DNA from: CS1-C013 sp964353745
Lineage (GTDB): Archaea; Aenigmatarchaeota; Aenigmatarchaeia; Aenigmatarchaeales; Aenigmatarchaeaceae
Assembly: GCA_964353745.1 (NCBI GenBank)
Contig: CAYGWD010000024.1
Coordinates: forward strand, 1-12,644
Direction: 5' to 3'
Length of the DNA stretch: 12,644 nucleotides
Shown: positions 1 through 6,702 of the stretch, piece after piece
How positions within the stretch are numbered: the first letter of the stretch is position 1
Layout of the letters: every line of letters starts with the position of its first letter
Program-made: the position numbers and the translations under genes
Notes under the pieces: model-generated
Databases searched by the model: none
The model's input: only the letters and a program-made list of their open reading frames with translations
Told to the model about the DNA's origin: nothing

Positions 1-550
1 TCAGGAAATCATAATCAAAAATTCCCTGAGACGTCATTAAATCCCATGATAAAATGTGCCTAGAATTTTCTAGTTCAATAATTATATGATCATAATCAAT
101 GTCTGCTATTCTCATCGCCTCTTTTGGCTTTTTCAATTCATCATTCAAAACAACCTTGAACGCAGGAGAACTTTCCATCAGTTTTTTAGACCTTGTAGGA
201 AAGGAAACAACAGGCACTAGGCCTGACAAGAATAGCATATTACCCATATTGAAGCCGTTGCCACCGATTCTAAACTCTCTTTTCAGGAAAAATTGGTTTA
301 ACCTGTTGTAAACGTCTTCTGCTATCAAGAATTCTTTGCCGCCACTCTTGATTGCCTCGTCTATGGTGTATGCCACCTCTTCCATGGATTTTAGCATAGA
401 GTCTTTAGGCTTTTCCTTGTAAGCCTTTTTAACCCAATCTGATATGTTCTCGTTGATCTTCACCACAGAATCCCAATGGGAATAAAGGCCTGTAGCAACC
501 CTGACTTTGGGAAGATTTATAAGGTTGATATTTAGATTTTTATAAAGCAT
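1..550 (-). CDS. ADP-dependent phosphofructokinase/glucokinase-like protein (partial, N-terminal 183 residues)
   Basis: The reading frame is open from an ATG at 550 to the left edge, where the gene is cut. I translated it by hand. Early residues GLYSHWDSVVKI (about 21-32) resemble the first strand of ribokinase-fold ADP-dependent kinases. The stretch FRIGGNGFNMGNML (about 93-106) resembles their conserved R-x-GG-x(n)-MAN sugar-binding segment, followed by a strand-like VPVVSFPTRS. Family members phosphorylate glucose or fructose 6-phosphate with ADP in the modified archaeal Embden-Meyerhof pathway. The catalytic GxGD motif would lie outside the window, so substrate and activity cannot be judged. 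It diverges from the Zn-ribbon/aEF-1beta operon. The assignment rests on remembered motif shape, and another PfkB-fold sugar kinase is the main alternative. Confidence 0.55.
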   Translation of the reverse strand, partial: MLYKNLNINLINLPKVRVATGLYSHWDSVVKINENISDWVKKAYKEKPKDSMLKSMEEVAYTIDEAIKSGGKEFLIAEDVYNRLNQFFLKREFRIGGNGFNMGNMLFLSGLVPVVSFPTRSKKLMESSPAFKVVLNDELKKPKEAMRIADIDYDHIIIELENSRHILSWDLMTSQGIFDYDFL

Positions 551-574
551 TCAATCATTAAATAATATCAAAAG

Positions 575-590
575 TTTTAAATATATATAA
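575..590 (+). promoter_or_regulatory. TATA box of the Zn-ribbon/aEF-1beta operon
   Basis: The run TTTTAAATATATATAA is centred about 23 bases before the ATG at 606. No clear Shine-Dalgarno sequence follows it. This is the spacing expected of a leaderless archaeal transcript. The 55-base gap to the divergent kinase-like gene (ATG at 550) must hold promoters for both directions. Confidence 0.55.
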
Positions 591-605
591 CCTGAAGTGA
601 ATTAA

Positions 606-770
606 ATGAAGCTGATATGTTCAAGCTGCGGAACAGACGTTATGGGCCAGGAAGAGTTTGTCATTTTCAAGTGTCCGAACTGTGGCGAAGGAACTGTTAT
701 ACGCTGCAGGCAGTGCAAAAAGCTTTGTAGACCTTACAAATGCGATATCTGTAATTTCGAGGGTCCTTAA
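606..770 (+). CDS. Small Zn-ribbon protein of the archaeal translation-associated family (COG2888-like)
   Basis: This is a 54-residue protein beginning MKLICSSCGTDV. It has four CxxC-type knuckles: C5/C8, C23/C26, C34/C37 and C46/C49, with an additional Cys at 41. Two four-Cys zinc sites are therefore likely. In archaea this small Zn-ribbon family, predicted to bind RNA and act in translation, is typically encoded next to elongation factor 1-beta. Here its TAA overlaps the aEF-1beta ATG by one base (768-772), which implies translational coupling. The start follows a strong TATA box at leaderless spacing. Length and Cys layout fit the family. The molecular role of the family is a prediction, not established. 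Confidence 0.85.
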   Translation: MKLICSSCGTDVMGQEEFVIFKCPNCGEGTVIRCRQCKKLCRPYKCDICNFEGP

Positions 771-1018
771 TGGGAAATGTTGCTGTTTCTTTCAAGATAA
801 TGCCAGAGTCTCCTGACGTGGACTTGGAAAAAGTAAAGAAGGAGATAGGCAAAAAAATAGAGGTCAAGGATTCTAAGATAGAACCTCTGGCCTTTGGTTT
901 GAGCGCCCTTAGAATATTGATTGTGGTTCCTGACAAAGAACTGGGAGACATTGAAAACAAGATAAGGTCTGTCGAAGGAGTTTCCGAAGTAGAAGTAGAG
1001 TCATCGACGTTAATCTAG
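770..1018 (+). CDS. ef1b: Translation elongation factor 1-beta (aEF-1beta)
   Basis: This 82-residue protein is the guanine-nucleotide exchange factor that recharges aEF-1alpha with GTP in the cytoplasm. It begins MGNVAVSFKIMPESPDVDLE, the typical first strand and turn of the family. The segment EPLAFGLSALRILIVVPD (about 43-60) carries the signature I-x-P-(I/L)-A-F-G-L-x-A-L seen in archaeal and eukaryotic EF-1beta C-terminal domains. The end, V-E-G-V-S-E-V-E-V-E-S, is also characteristic. Archaeal members are about 90 residues, so it is complete. It is the second gene of a two-gene operon with the Zn-ribbon protein, with a one-base start/stop overlap. Its last four bases overlap the 3' end of a convergent minus-strand gene. 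Confidence 0.93.
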   Translation: MGNVAVSFKIMPESPDVDLEKVKKEIGKKIEVKDSKIEPLAFGLSALRILIVVPDKELGDIENKIRSVEGVSEVEVESSTLI

Positions 1019-1326
1019 AGTTCTTCTCTGAATTCTATGACGTTGTCAAAAACAGGAATCCTCAAGCCATCATTGAATATGCCTTCGAACGTTATCTTGT
1101 TGTCAACGAATTTGTATTGCCAACCGGCTCCGGTTTTTACTATTTCTCCAAAGCTTTCCTTGATCGTTCTAGAAACGTTCATAAGATTTATGTCGCTTTT
1201 ATCAGTATCAGGAGTCCCTACTATCAAGCGCCTTTTCCTAAAGGGCCATACTCCGAACTTTTCCAAGTTGTATATCGCATAAGGTTCTTTAACGTTCTGT
1301 TTTAGTTTCAAAATTAGGAATGACAT
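1015..1326 (-). CDS. Hypothetical protein, 103 residues
   Basis: I do not recognise this protein. It is soluble-looking, with no membrane segment and no Cys. It starts MSFLILKLKQNVKEPYAIYN and contains a basic patch FRKRRLIVG (about 29-37) and several predicted strands alternating with charged turns. The ATG at 1326 lies about 20 bases downstream of an AT run (TATTTAAATA on the minus strand, around 1344-1357), which fits a leaderless transcript. It converges with aEF-1beta, and the two stop regions overlap by four bases. It diverges from the 75-residue gene at 1423. Reality as a gene is supported by the promoter, the compact fit between neighbours and a plausible amino-acid composition. Confidence 0.65.
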   Translation of the reverse strand: MSFLILKLKQNVKEPYAIYNLEKFGVWPFRKRRLIVGTPDTDKSDINLMNVSRTIKESFGEIVKTGAGWQYKFVDNKITFEGIFNDGLRIPVFDNVIEFREEL

Positions 1327-1370
1327 ATTTATTACCTATTAGTGAATATTTAAATACTTTAGCATACCTA

Positions 1371-1415
1371 TTTAAATAAAGTCAAAAGATATTAAATTTA
1401 GAAAATAGGGAGGAG
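1371..1415 (+). promoter_or_regulatory. TATA box and Shine-Dalgarno sequence for the gene at 1423
   Basis: TTTAAATA at 1371-1378 is followed by GGGAGGAG at 1408-1415, seven bases before the ATG at 1423. Most other starts here look leaderless, so this strong ribosome-binding site stands out and fixes the start. A second TATA-like run at 1344-1357 serves the minus-strand gene at 1326. Confidence 0.6.
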
Positions 1416-1422
1416 AATAGAA

Positions 1423-1650
1423 ATGGTAGAATTTGAAACGATAGAAACCAAGGAAATCAAATTTGGAAACAACAAATTCTTAGAAGTTGCAAGAAAGAAA
1501 GCAAAGACACCTGAAGGCGAGAATGAGTTTATTTCAATTTCAAAAGGATTCATCACACCAACAGGACAAAAAAGATTCAAGAATGCGTTGGGATTTCCTG
1601 CGGAAGAAGAGATAAAGAACAATTTGATAGAAGCTTTGCAGTCTATATAA
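1423..1650 (+). CDS. Small conserved-looking protein, 75 residues (possible PC4-like nucleic-acid binder)
   Basis: The function is unknown. The first half alternates charge and hydrophobicity as in a beta-sheet (IETKEIKFGNNKFLEVARKK), followed by NEFISISKGFITPTGQKRFK and a C-terminal helix (AEEEIKNNLIEALQSI). The order of a basic beta-sheet, a K-G-x-x-x-P-T/S-x-x-Q turn and a helix resembles the single-stranded-DNA-binding PC4/Sub1 fold. This is only a visual analogy. The gene has its own TATA box and an unusually strong Shine-Dalgarno sequence, which suggests substantial expression. It stands alone between divergent and convergent neighbours. Confidence 0.7.
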   Translation: MVEFETIETKEIKFGNNKFLEVARKKAKTPEGENEFISISKGFITPTGQKRFKNALGFPAEEEIKNNLIEALQSI

Positions 1651-1691
1651 ATTAGAAAGAATTTTTAGAGTCAATCGGAAACGAGATGAGA

Positions 1692-1823
1692 CTATACTTT
1701 CTTTTTACCCTCGCAAACCTTACAGCAATCTTGTGTAGTACATTTTATGCAAACGGTAGCACCACAGAATTTGCAAGTTTGCGTAGCCACGCTACCACAG
1801 CACTGACATATACCTATTTTCAT
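1692..1823 (-). CDS. Cys-rich small zinc-finger-like protein, 43 residues
   Basis: This is a short gene read by hand. It begins MKIGICQCCGSVATQTCKFC and has ten Cys: C6, C8, C9, C17, C20, C25, C28, C33, C34 and C37. The C-x2-C pairs 6/9, 17/20 and 25/28 and the Cys pair 34/37 resemble the treble-clef arrangement of HIT/FYVE-like zinc fingers, with a basic tail GKKKV. It starts four bases after the stop of the GbsR-like regulator, so the two form one minus-strand transcript. It might bind nucleic acid or modulate the regulator, but that is inference from proximity. I am fairly sure it is real: a chance frame would rarely give such regular Cys spacing. The role is unknown. Confidence 0.7.
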   Translation of the reverse strand: MKIGICQCCGSVATQTCKFCGATVCIKCTTQDCCKVCEGKKKV

Positions 1824-1827
1824 TCAA

Positions 1828-2304
1828 TCACGGCAACTTTAATTTTGATAGGAGATTTATATAAGTATCTAATCTTCTAATCTCCTCTTCAAGTATACTT
1901 AAAACATTCATAACTCTTTTTCTTTCTTCGTCTTGTGATTTTTTCAATATTTCTTTGTAATTTCCAAAGCTATTTAGGCTATCGGTTATGCTTTTCTGAA
2001 TCTTCAGTATAAAGGCTTTCTTTAAACCTTCTAACAAGTTTCCATGCAATTCTATATAAAGTTGTCTGTCGCCAACGTTCTTTACTTTTTTTATCATCCC
2101 TAAGAATTCTAGAAAATCTAAACTTAATGATATAGTTGAAATAGAATAGCCTGTTTCTTTGGCCATATCCTGTAAGGAAAGCTTTTTGTTAGAGACTAAT
2201 AACGCAGCTATTATCCTACCATGTATGTCCGAGTATCCTATTGCGGATGCTATCTCCGAGAAGGCAGAATAAATGCTTTTTTTAATTTCCGTTACTTCTG
2301 TCAT
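1828..2304 (-). CDS. GbsR/MarR-like winged-helix transcriptional regulator
   Basis: This 158-residue protein matches the layout of GbsR-type (COG1510-like) regulators. An N-terminal helix is followed by GYSDIHGRIIAALLVSNKKL (about 23-42), equivalent to the family's G-x-x-x-x-x-G-R-I-x-x-x-L-L segment. Then comes the helix-turn-helix LSLQDMAKETGYSISTISLS (42-61) and a wing, IKKVKNVGDRQLYIEL (71-86). The C-terminal 70 residues are charged helices suited to dimerisation. Ligands of archaeal members are mostly unknown; the bacterial name-giver responds to choline. It leads an operon with the Cys-rich 43-residue protein. It diverges from the endonuclease/tetraether-synthase unit across an 88-base gap with a palindrome overlapping both TATA boxes, so control of itself and of that unit is plausible but inferred. 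Confidence 0.75.
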   Translation of the reverse strand: MTEVTEIKKSIYSAFSEIASAIGYSDIHGRIIAALLVSNKKLSLQDMAKETGYSISTISLSLDFLEFLGMIKKVKNVGDRQLYIELHGNLLEGLKKAFILKIQKSITDSLNSFGNYKEILKKSQDEERKRVMNVLSILEEEIRRLDTYINLLSKLKLP

Positions 2305-2312
2305 GAATCAAC

Positions 2313-2336
2313 TTTATATAATTCGAAATATATAAA
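2313..2336. promoter_or_regulatory. Near-perfect palindrome overlapping divergent TATA boxes (candidate operator)
   Basis: This is a 24-base inverted repeat centred on TTCGAA (2322-2327). Eleven of twelve pairs match, and the exception is A2321/A2328. It lies within TATA-like runs for both the regulator (ATG at 2304) and the endonuclease/Tes unit (ATG at 2393). The high AT content makes chance symmetry less surprising, so the operator role is a hypothesis. Confidence 0.45.
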
Positions 2337-2392
2337 CTTTTATAACTTTTAAGCTTTTGGAGTTTTTCAAATAAACAAAAGGTTAAATCTTC

Positions 2393-2986
2393 ATGAGAAC
2401 CTGTAAGAGATGGACAAAAGAAGAAAATAAAATCATAATTGATAATTATAAAAAGCATGGTTCAAAAATTAATCTTTCAGGAAGATCAAAAGAATCTATT
2501 AGTATGCAAGCAAGAAAATTAGGCATAAAAAGAGTTGTAGAATCTGAAAGAGAAACATTTAAAGACAGTTTTGGCCATTGGATAGCTGGACTCGCAGATG
2601 GAGAAGGCTCATTTTCAATCTATTACAATAAAAAAGAAAAAGGATCTAAAATTTATCCTCAATTTATTTTAGGACTTAAATTTTCTGATTATGCAAAGAA
2701 AATATTACAAAATATACAAAAGAAAATTGGAGGCAGAATATATGTACTGAATGAAAATGGTGTGCCTAAATCCTTATCTATAAGGATAATAAATATAAGA
2801 GATTGCATATTCATACGAAAATTGTTTAAAAAATATAAGCTAAAAATTAAAGAAAATGATTTCAAAATTTGGTCAGAAATAATTGATGCAAAATTAGATA
2901 AAAACAAAAATAATTTTGAAACCCTCAAAGATTTGGTTATGAAACTAAATCCAACTAAAGGAGTAAGAAGAGTGTTTTTGGAATGA
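2393..2986 (+). CDS. Free-standing single-motif LAGLIDADG homing endonuclease with N-terminal Myb/SANT-like helix-turn-helix
   Basis: This is a 197-residue protein. Residues about 5-47 (RWTKEENKIIIDNYKKHG, then SISMQARKLGIKR) look like a SANT/Myb-type DNA-binding unit. The LAGLIDADG helix is WIAGLADGEGSFSI (63-76), with the catalytic acidic residue present as E71. A lysine-rich alpha/beta domain follows. One motif implies action as a homodimer making a site-specific double-strand break. Sampled 60-base rows are about 17-25% G+C, against 38% in a sampled row of the following gene, so it looks foreign. It is not inside a visible intron or intein: it occupies the slot between the divergent promoter and the tetraether-synthase gene, ending four bases before that start. 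A weak AAAGGT (2378-2383) precedes its ATG. Confidence 0.88.
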   Translation: MRTCKRWTKEENKIIIDNYKKHGSKINLSGRSKESISMQARKLGIKRVVESERETFKDSFGHWIAGLADGEGSFSIYYNKKEKGSKIYPQFILGLKFSDYAKKILQNIQKKIGGRIYVLNENGVPKSLSIRIINIRDCIFIRKLFKKYKLKIKENDFKIWSEIIDAKLDKNKNNFETLKDLVMKLNPTKGVRRVFLE

Positions 2987-2990
2987 TTGT

Positions 2991-4514
2991 ATGAACAAGA
3001 TAAAAGATACAAAATCTCTTTGTCCCGAGTGCCTAAAGATTATTCCAGCTGAGATTTTTGAAAGAGACAACAAGGTTTGGATAAGAAAGAACTGTCCTCA
3101 GCACGGAGATTTCGAAGACATCTACTGGGGAGATTATATGATGTATCTAAAAGCCATGAGATTTGCTCACGACGGAAAGTGCATTTCTAATCCTGAGATA
3201 AAAGCTGAGAATCCGTTATGTCCAACGAATTGTGGTTTATGCAAATTACACAAGTCGCATACAGCCTTAGGAAATATAGTTGTTACCAACCGTTGCGACC
3301 TACAATGCTTCTACTGCTTCTTTTATGCCAAAGCAATGGGTTATGTTTATGAACCGACCCAAGAACAGATAAGAATGATGCTAAGAAAAATGAGGGAAGA
3401 AAAGCCTGTCGCCTGCAACGCAGTGCAATTAACAGGAGGCGAGCCAACAATAAGGGAGGATATTGTTGACATTATTAAAATTGCCAAAGAAGAAGGATAC
3501 GATCACATACAGTTAAACACTAACGGAATAAGACTTTCTCAAAGTTTAGAATTTGCTAAGAAAGTTAGAGAAGCAGGAGTTAATACACTTTATTTGAGTT
3601 ATGATGGAACAACTCCTGAAACCAATCCTAAGAATCACTGGGAGATCCCAAAAATATTAGAGAACTGCAGAAAAGCAGACATAGGAATAGTCCTTGTTCC
3701 CACGGTCATTAACACGGTTAACGATGGTGACGTTGGAAACATTTTAAAATTTGGAATAAAGAATTTAGACATTGTCCGCGGAGTCAATTATCAACCCGTA
3801 TCATTAGTGGGAAGGATAACAAACGCAGACAGGAAAAAATTCAGGATAACCATACCGGACGTTATCAAGAAGTTAGAGGAACAAACAAATGGAGCCATTA
3901 GAAAAGATGATTGGTATCCGGTTCCTACCGTAGTTCCGATAACGCATTTTTTTGAGGCCCTAACAGAAAAATCAAAGTATGAATTGACATCACACCCAGC
4001 TTGCGGGATGGCTACCTACTTGTTCTTAGACGGAGATAAAATTGTTCCTCTGCCAAGATTTTTTGATGTCGAAGGTTTTCTGAGATTCTTGGACGATCTT
4101 GTATCACAGATTAGGGGTTTTTCAGGCAAAGTCTATACAACATTAAAAATACTTGCAAAATTAAACAGCTTCATAGACAAGGAAAAACAACCCAAAGACT
4201 TGAACCTTGCCAATATACTTTTTAACATTCTAAAAACTGGGGATTACGAGTCGCTGGGAAAATTACACCACAAGTCTCTGTTCGTCGGGATGATGCATTT
4301 CCAAGATTTGTACAACTATGACATAGAACGCGTGGAAAGGTGCTGTATCCATTATGCGCAACCTGATGGAAAGATAATACCATTCTGCACATTTAACGTG
4401 ATACCACAGTGGTATAGGGATAAGATACAGGAAAAATACTCACTGTCAATTCCTGATTGGGAGAAGAAGACTGGCAAGAAACTGGAAGATGACCTCTATA
4501 AGAGAAGTAATTAG
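2991..4514 (+). CDS. tes: Tetraether lipid synthase-like radical SAM protein (Tes / MJ0619 family)
   Basis: This 507-residue protein matches the archaeal family that joins lipid tails into macrocyclic or tetraether membrane lipids by radical C-C coupling. It has an N-terminal Cys knuckle (C11, C14, C35, with H38), a second Cys group around C77/C81/C84, and then the radical SAM motif NRCDLQCFYC (C102, C106, C109) followed by FFYAKAMGYVYEP. TGGEP at 148-152 is the SAM-binding strand. Further Cys lie in HPACGMATYLF and near the C-terminus (ERCCIHYAQPDG, FCTF), suiting the extra iron sites known in the family. Length is normal. It starts four bases after the endonuclease gene. A GGAG at 2960-2963 is too distant for this ATG, so translation may be coupled to the endonuclease. 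Related lipid-crosslinking enzymes of the same superfamily are the main alternative. Confidence 0.82.
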   Translation: MNKIKDTKSLCPECLKIIPAEIFERDNKVWIRKNCPQHGDFEDIYWGDYMMYLKAMRFAHDGKCISNPEIKAENPLCPTNCGLCKLHKSHTALGNIVVTNRCDLQCFYCFFYAKAMGYVYEPTQEQIRMMLRKMREEKPVACNAVQLTGGEPTIREDIVDIIKIAKEEGYDHIQLNTNGIRLSQSLEFAKKVREAGVNTLYLSYDGTTPETNPKNHWEIPKILENCRKADIGIVLVPTVINTVNDGDVGNILKFGIKNLDIVRGVNYQPVSLVGRITNADRKKFRITIPDVIKKLEEQTNGAIRKDDWYPVPTVVPITHFFEALTEKSKYELTSHPACGMATYLFLDGDKIVPLPRFFDVEGFLRFLDDLVSQIRGFSGKVYTTLKILAKLNSFIDKEKQPKDLNLANILFNILKTGDYESLGKLHHKSLFVGMMHFQDLYNYDIERVERCCIHYAQPDGKIIPFCTFNVIPQWYRDKIQEKYSLSIPDWEKKTGKKLEDDLYKRSN

Positions 4515-4516
4515 AC

Positions 4517-4533
4517 AGGTTATTTTCATATAA
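4517..4533 (+). repeat. 17-base motif, copy 1 (inverted copy at 12586-12602)
   Basis: AGGTTATTTTCATATAA begins two bases after the Tes stop codon. Its exact reverse complement occurs at 12586-12602. It contains a T-rich core as in archaeal transcript ends, so a shared 3'-end signal is one reading. Confidence 0.55.
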
Positions 4534-4539
4534 GATAGA

Positions 4540-4547
4540 TTTAAAAT
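4540..4547 (+). promoter_or_regulatory. TATA box for the FEN-1 operon
   Basis: TTTAAAAT lies about 25 bases before the FEN-1 ATG at 4569. No Shine-Dalgarno sequence is visible, so a leaderless mRNA is likely. It gives the replication/methylation pair its own promoter, separate from Tes. Confidence 0.45.
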
Positions 4548-4568
4548 AGCTAACACTAATTTTATCTT

Positions 4569-5579
4569 ATGGGAGTTCAAATTTCTAACATATTGCCGAA
4601 AAAAGAAATTGAGATAACGAACTTGTCAGGCAAAACAATGGCTGTAGACGCATTCCTATGGTTGCACCAATTCCTATCAATAATACGCCAGCCGGATGGA
4701 ACGCCTTTGAAAGACTCAAAGGGAAGAATCACGAGCCATCTGAGCGGTTTATTTTACAGATCAGCAAAGCTGATTGAGAAAAACATAAAATTGATTTGGG
4801 TTTTTGATGGCGAACCTCCCTCATTCAAAGCAGGAACAACGCAAGAAAGGAGAGCGATAAAGGAAGAGGCGCAAAAGAAGTGGAAGGAATTCTTGGAAAG
4901 GGGAGAACTCAAGGAAGCCAGAAAGGCGGCGCAAGCAACATCGCACCTGACGAGCGAGATGATAGACCAGTCCAAGAATCTTTTAGAGTATATGGGAATA
5001 CCTGTTGTCCAAGCTCCTTCAGAAGGTGAAGCTCAGTGCTCTTATCTGTGCGAAAATAATCTGGCATACTCTGTTGCTAGCCAAGATAGCGACAGTCTGT
5101 TGTTTAATTCTCCGCGATTAGTGAGGAACTTGTCAATAACTGGAAAGAGGAAATTGCCCAGGCAGGGAGTTTTTGTTGATGTCAAACCTGAGTTGATAGA
5201 ACTAAAAAATGTTCTGAAAGAGTTGGGCATAACTAGGGAACAACTAATCATACTAGGACTATTGGTTGGCACGGATTACAATCCTGGTATAGAGGGCTAC
5301 GGTCCTAAGAAAGCTCTAGCCCTGGTTACAAAGGATAAGACACTAAAGAACGTCTTGAGCAATGTCGAGTGGAACTGGGACGTCCCCGCTGAGGATTTGT
5401 ACGAATTTTTCTTAAACCCGCCAACCATAGAAGCTGACATCAATTTCAAACCGTTACAGGCAGACAAGATTTTAGAAATGCTAGCAGGCCAGCATGAGTT
5501 CTCGCAGGAAAGAGTTGAAAAGGTTATAAAAACTCTGACAGATGCCAAGCAAACATCATTGGGAAGCTGGTTGAAATGA
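4569..5579 (+). CDS. fen: Flap endonuclease 1 (FEN-1)
   Basis: This 336-residue, full-length archaeal FEN-1 cleaves 5' flaps during Okazaki-fragment maturation and base-excision repair. Metal-binding acids are in place: D27 (MAVDAF), D80 (WVFDGEPP), E152/E154 (APSEGEAQ), D173/D175 (SQDSDS) and D236 (GTDYNPG). The helix-hairpin-helix GIEGYGPKKAL (240-250) contacts the duplex, and the arch carries the basic/acidic region 90-125. The C-terminus QTSLGSWLK (328-336) is a PIP box (Q328, L331, W334, L335) for PCNA binding. The start MGVQISNIL fits the family, although most members begin MGV-x-(L/F). Its TGA overlaps the next ATG by four bases, coupling it to the methyltransferase gene. Confidence 0.96.
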   Translation: MGVQISNILPKKEIEITNLSGKTMAVDAFLWLHQFLSIIRQPDGTPLKDSKGRITSHLSGLFYRSAKLIEKNIKLIWVFDGEPPSFKAGTTQERRAIKEEAQKKWKEFLERGELKEARKAAQATSHLTSEMIDQSKNLLEYMGIPVVQAPSEGEAQCSYLCENNLAYSVASQDSDSLLFNSPRLVRNLSITGKRKLPRQGVFVDVKPELIELKNVLKELGITREQLIILGLLVGTDYNPGIEGYGPKKALALVTKDKTLKNVLSNVEWNWDVPAEDLYEFFLNPPTIEADINFKPLQADKILEMLAGQHEFSQERVEKVIKTLTDAKQTSLGSWLK

Positions 5580-6697
5580 ATTTTTCTGAAGCTCCAGAAC
5601 TCAAAGAATTAGTGACGTATATTCCTAACAAGATAGAACCTATTCACAATTGGTATTATTTCAAGGAAGGGTTCTCAAAAAAATTGGTTGATGTTTTTAT
5701 TGACAGGTTCCAGTTAAAAGAAAACTCCCTGGTTCTTGATCCATTCTGTGGCTCTGGAACTACGCTGTTGACGTGCAAACAGAAAGGTATAAAGTCAATC
5801 GGATTTGATGTCTCCCCTTTCTTTGTCTTTGTTTCAAAGGTCAAAACAAGAGATTATGAATTAGATAAGTTAAGGGAAGCTATCACCGAAGCAATGATGT
5901 GGAAATTCGAAAGACCTGAAAAGTTGCCAAGAGAAAAATACATAACCAAAGTCTTTTCACGATACACTCTGGAAGATGCTATATTCTATAGGAACAAGAT
6001 TCTAGAAGTGGAGGATGAAAAAATAAGAGACTTTCTGTTATTAGCATTGGTAGACTCTGCCATGAAAGCTAGCTGGACAACTAAAGATGGCGCAATGATA
6101 AGAATAGAAAAGAGAGGGAAACCTCCTCTGAAAAAATTCTTCAAATACAAGATCAAAAAGATGTTCAAGGACTTGAGAAATACAGGCTTGAAACCTATAC
6201 CGGCTTCTGTTGAGATAGGAGATGCGAAAAGGATGAACCTGGAAGACAATTCCATAGATGCTGTTATAACATCCCCGCCTTACCTGAACAAGATAGAATA
6301 CACTAAGATTTATAACATAGAGACGTCTTTGTTTTTTGAAGCTCCAGAATCTGGTTTAAGATCTTATATTGGTTCGAGAATAGAAGACATTGATGTAAGT
6401 GGTTTGGGTTTGGATGAGAATCTTCCCCCATCTGCTAAAAACTATTTCAAGGACATGTACTCAGCTTTGAAAGAAATTCACAGGGTTTGCAAGGAGAATG
6501 CTAAACTTGCTATAGTTATTGGTGGTGGTTGCTTTCCTGATAGGGCTGTTGAGGTCGATAGAATCACTGCTGAACTTGCTGAAAAGATTGGATTTAAAGT
6601 AAACAATATTTTAGTTGCTAGGAATTCTTGGTGCACTAGAGCAAGAACAATAAAAGTCGGACAGATTAGAGAAAGTGTAATTTCGTTAGAAAAATAA
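5576..6697 (+). CDS. DNA methyltransferase-like protein with TSPPY motif (N4-cytosine/N6-adenine type, orphan)
   Basis: This 373-residue protein has the SAM-binding motif LDPFCGSGTT (54-63) and an acidic residue after the next strand (GFDVSPF, 77-82). The catalytic motif ITSPPYLNKIEY (231-242) is typical of amino-methyltransferases, often m4C. An N-terminal IEPIHNWYYFKEGFS (20-34) resembles motif X. Motif I precedes motif IV with about 170 residues between, which would house a target-recognition region. No restriction endonuclease is nearby, so it would be a solitary methylase. Its ATG overlaps the FEN-1 stop (ATGA), so it is co-translated with a replication/repair enzyme. An RNA amino-methyltransferase cannot be excluded from motifs alone, although no THUMP domain is seen. 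Confidence 0.75.
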   Translation: MNFSEAPELKELVTYIPNKIEPIHNWYYFKEGFSKKLVDVFIDRFQLKENSLVLDPFCGSGTTLLTCKQKGIKSIGFDVSPFFVFVSKVKTRDYELDKLREAITEAMMWKFERPEKLPREKYITKVFSRYTLEDAIFYRNKILEVEDEKIRDFLLLALVDSAMKASWTTKDGAMIRIEKRGKPPLKKFFKYKIKKMFKDLRNTGLKPIPASVEIGDAKRMNLEDNSIDAVITSPPYLNKIEYTKIYNIETSLFFEAPESGLRSYIGSRIEDIDVSGLGLDENLPPSAKNYFKDMYSALKEIHRVCKENAKLAIVIGGGCFPDRAVEVDRITAELAEKIGFKVNNILVARNSWCTRARTIKVGQIRESVISLEK

Positions 6698-6702
6698 GTT
6701 GA

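Noticed and set aside
99..311. Plus-strand open frame inside the ADP-dependent kinase-like gene
   Set aside because: It lies antisense to a longer coherent frame with family-like motifs and has no promoter or ribosome-binding site.
1686..1880. Plus-strand open frame of 64 codons
   Set aside because: It is antisense to the Cys-rich protein and the regulator's 3' end, and its translation looks like low-information sequence.
2393..2986. Endonuclease gene as part of an intron or intein in Tes
   Set aside because: Tes begins with a normal family N-terminus after the endonuclease, and no split Tes sequence or intein splice motifs are visible.
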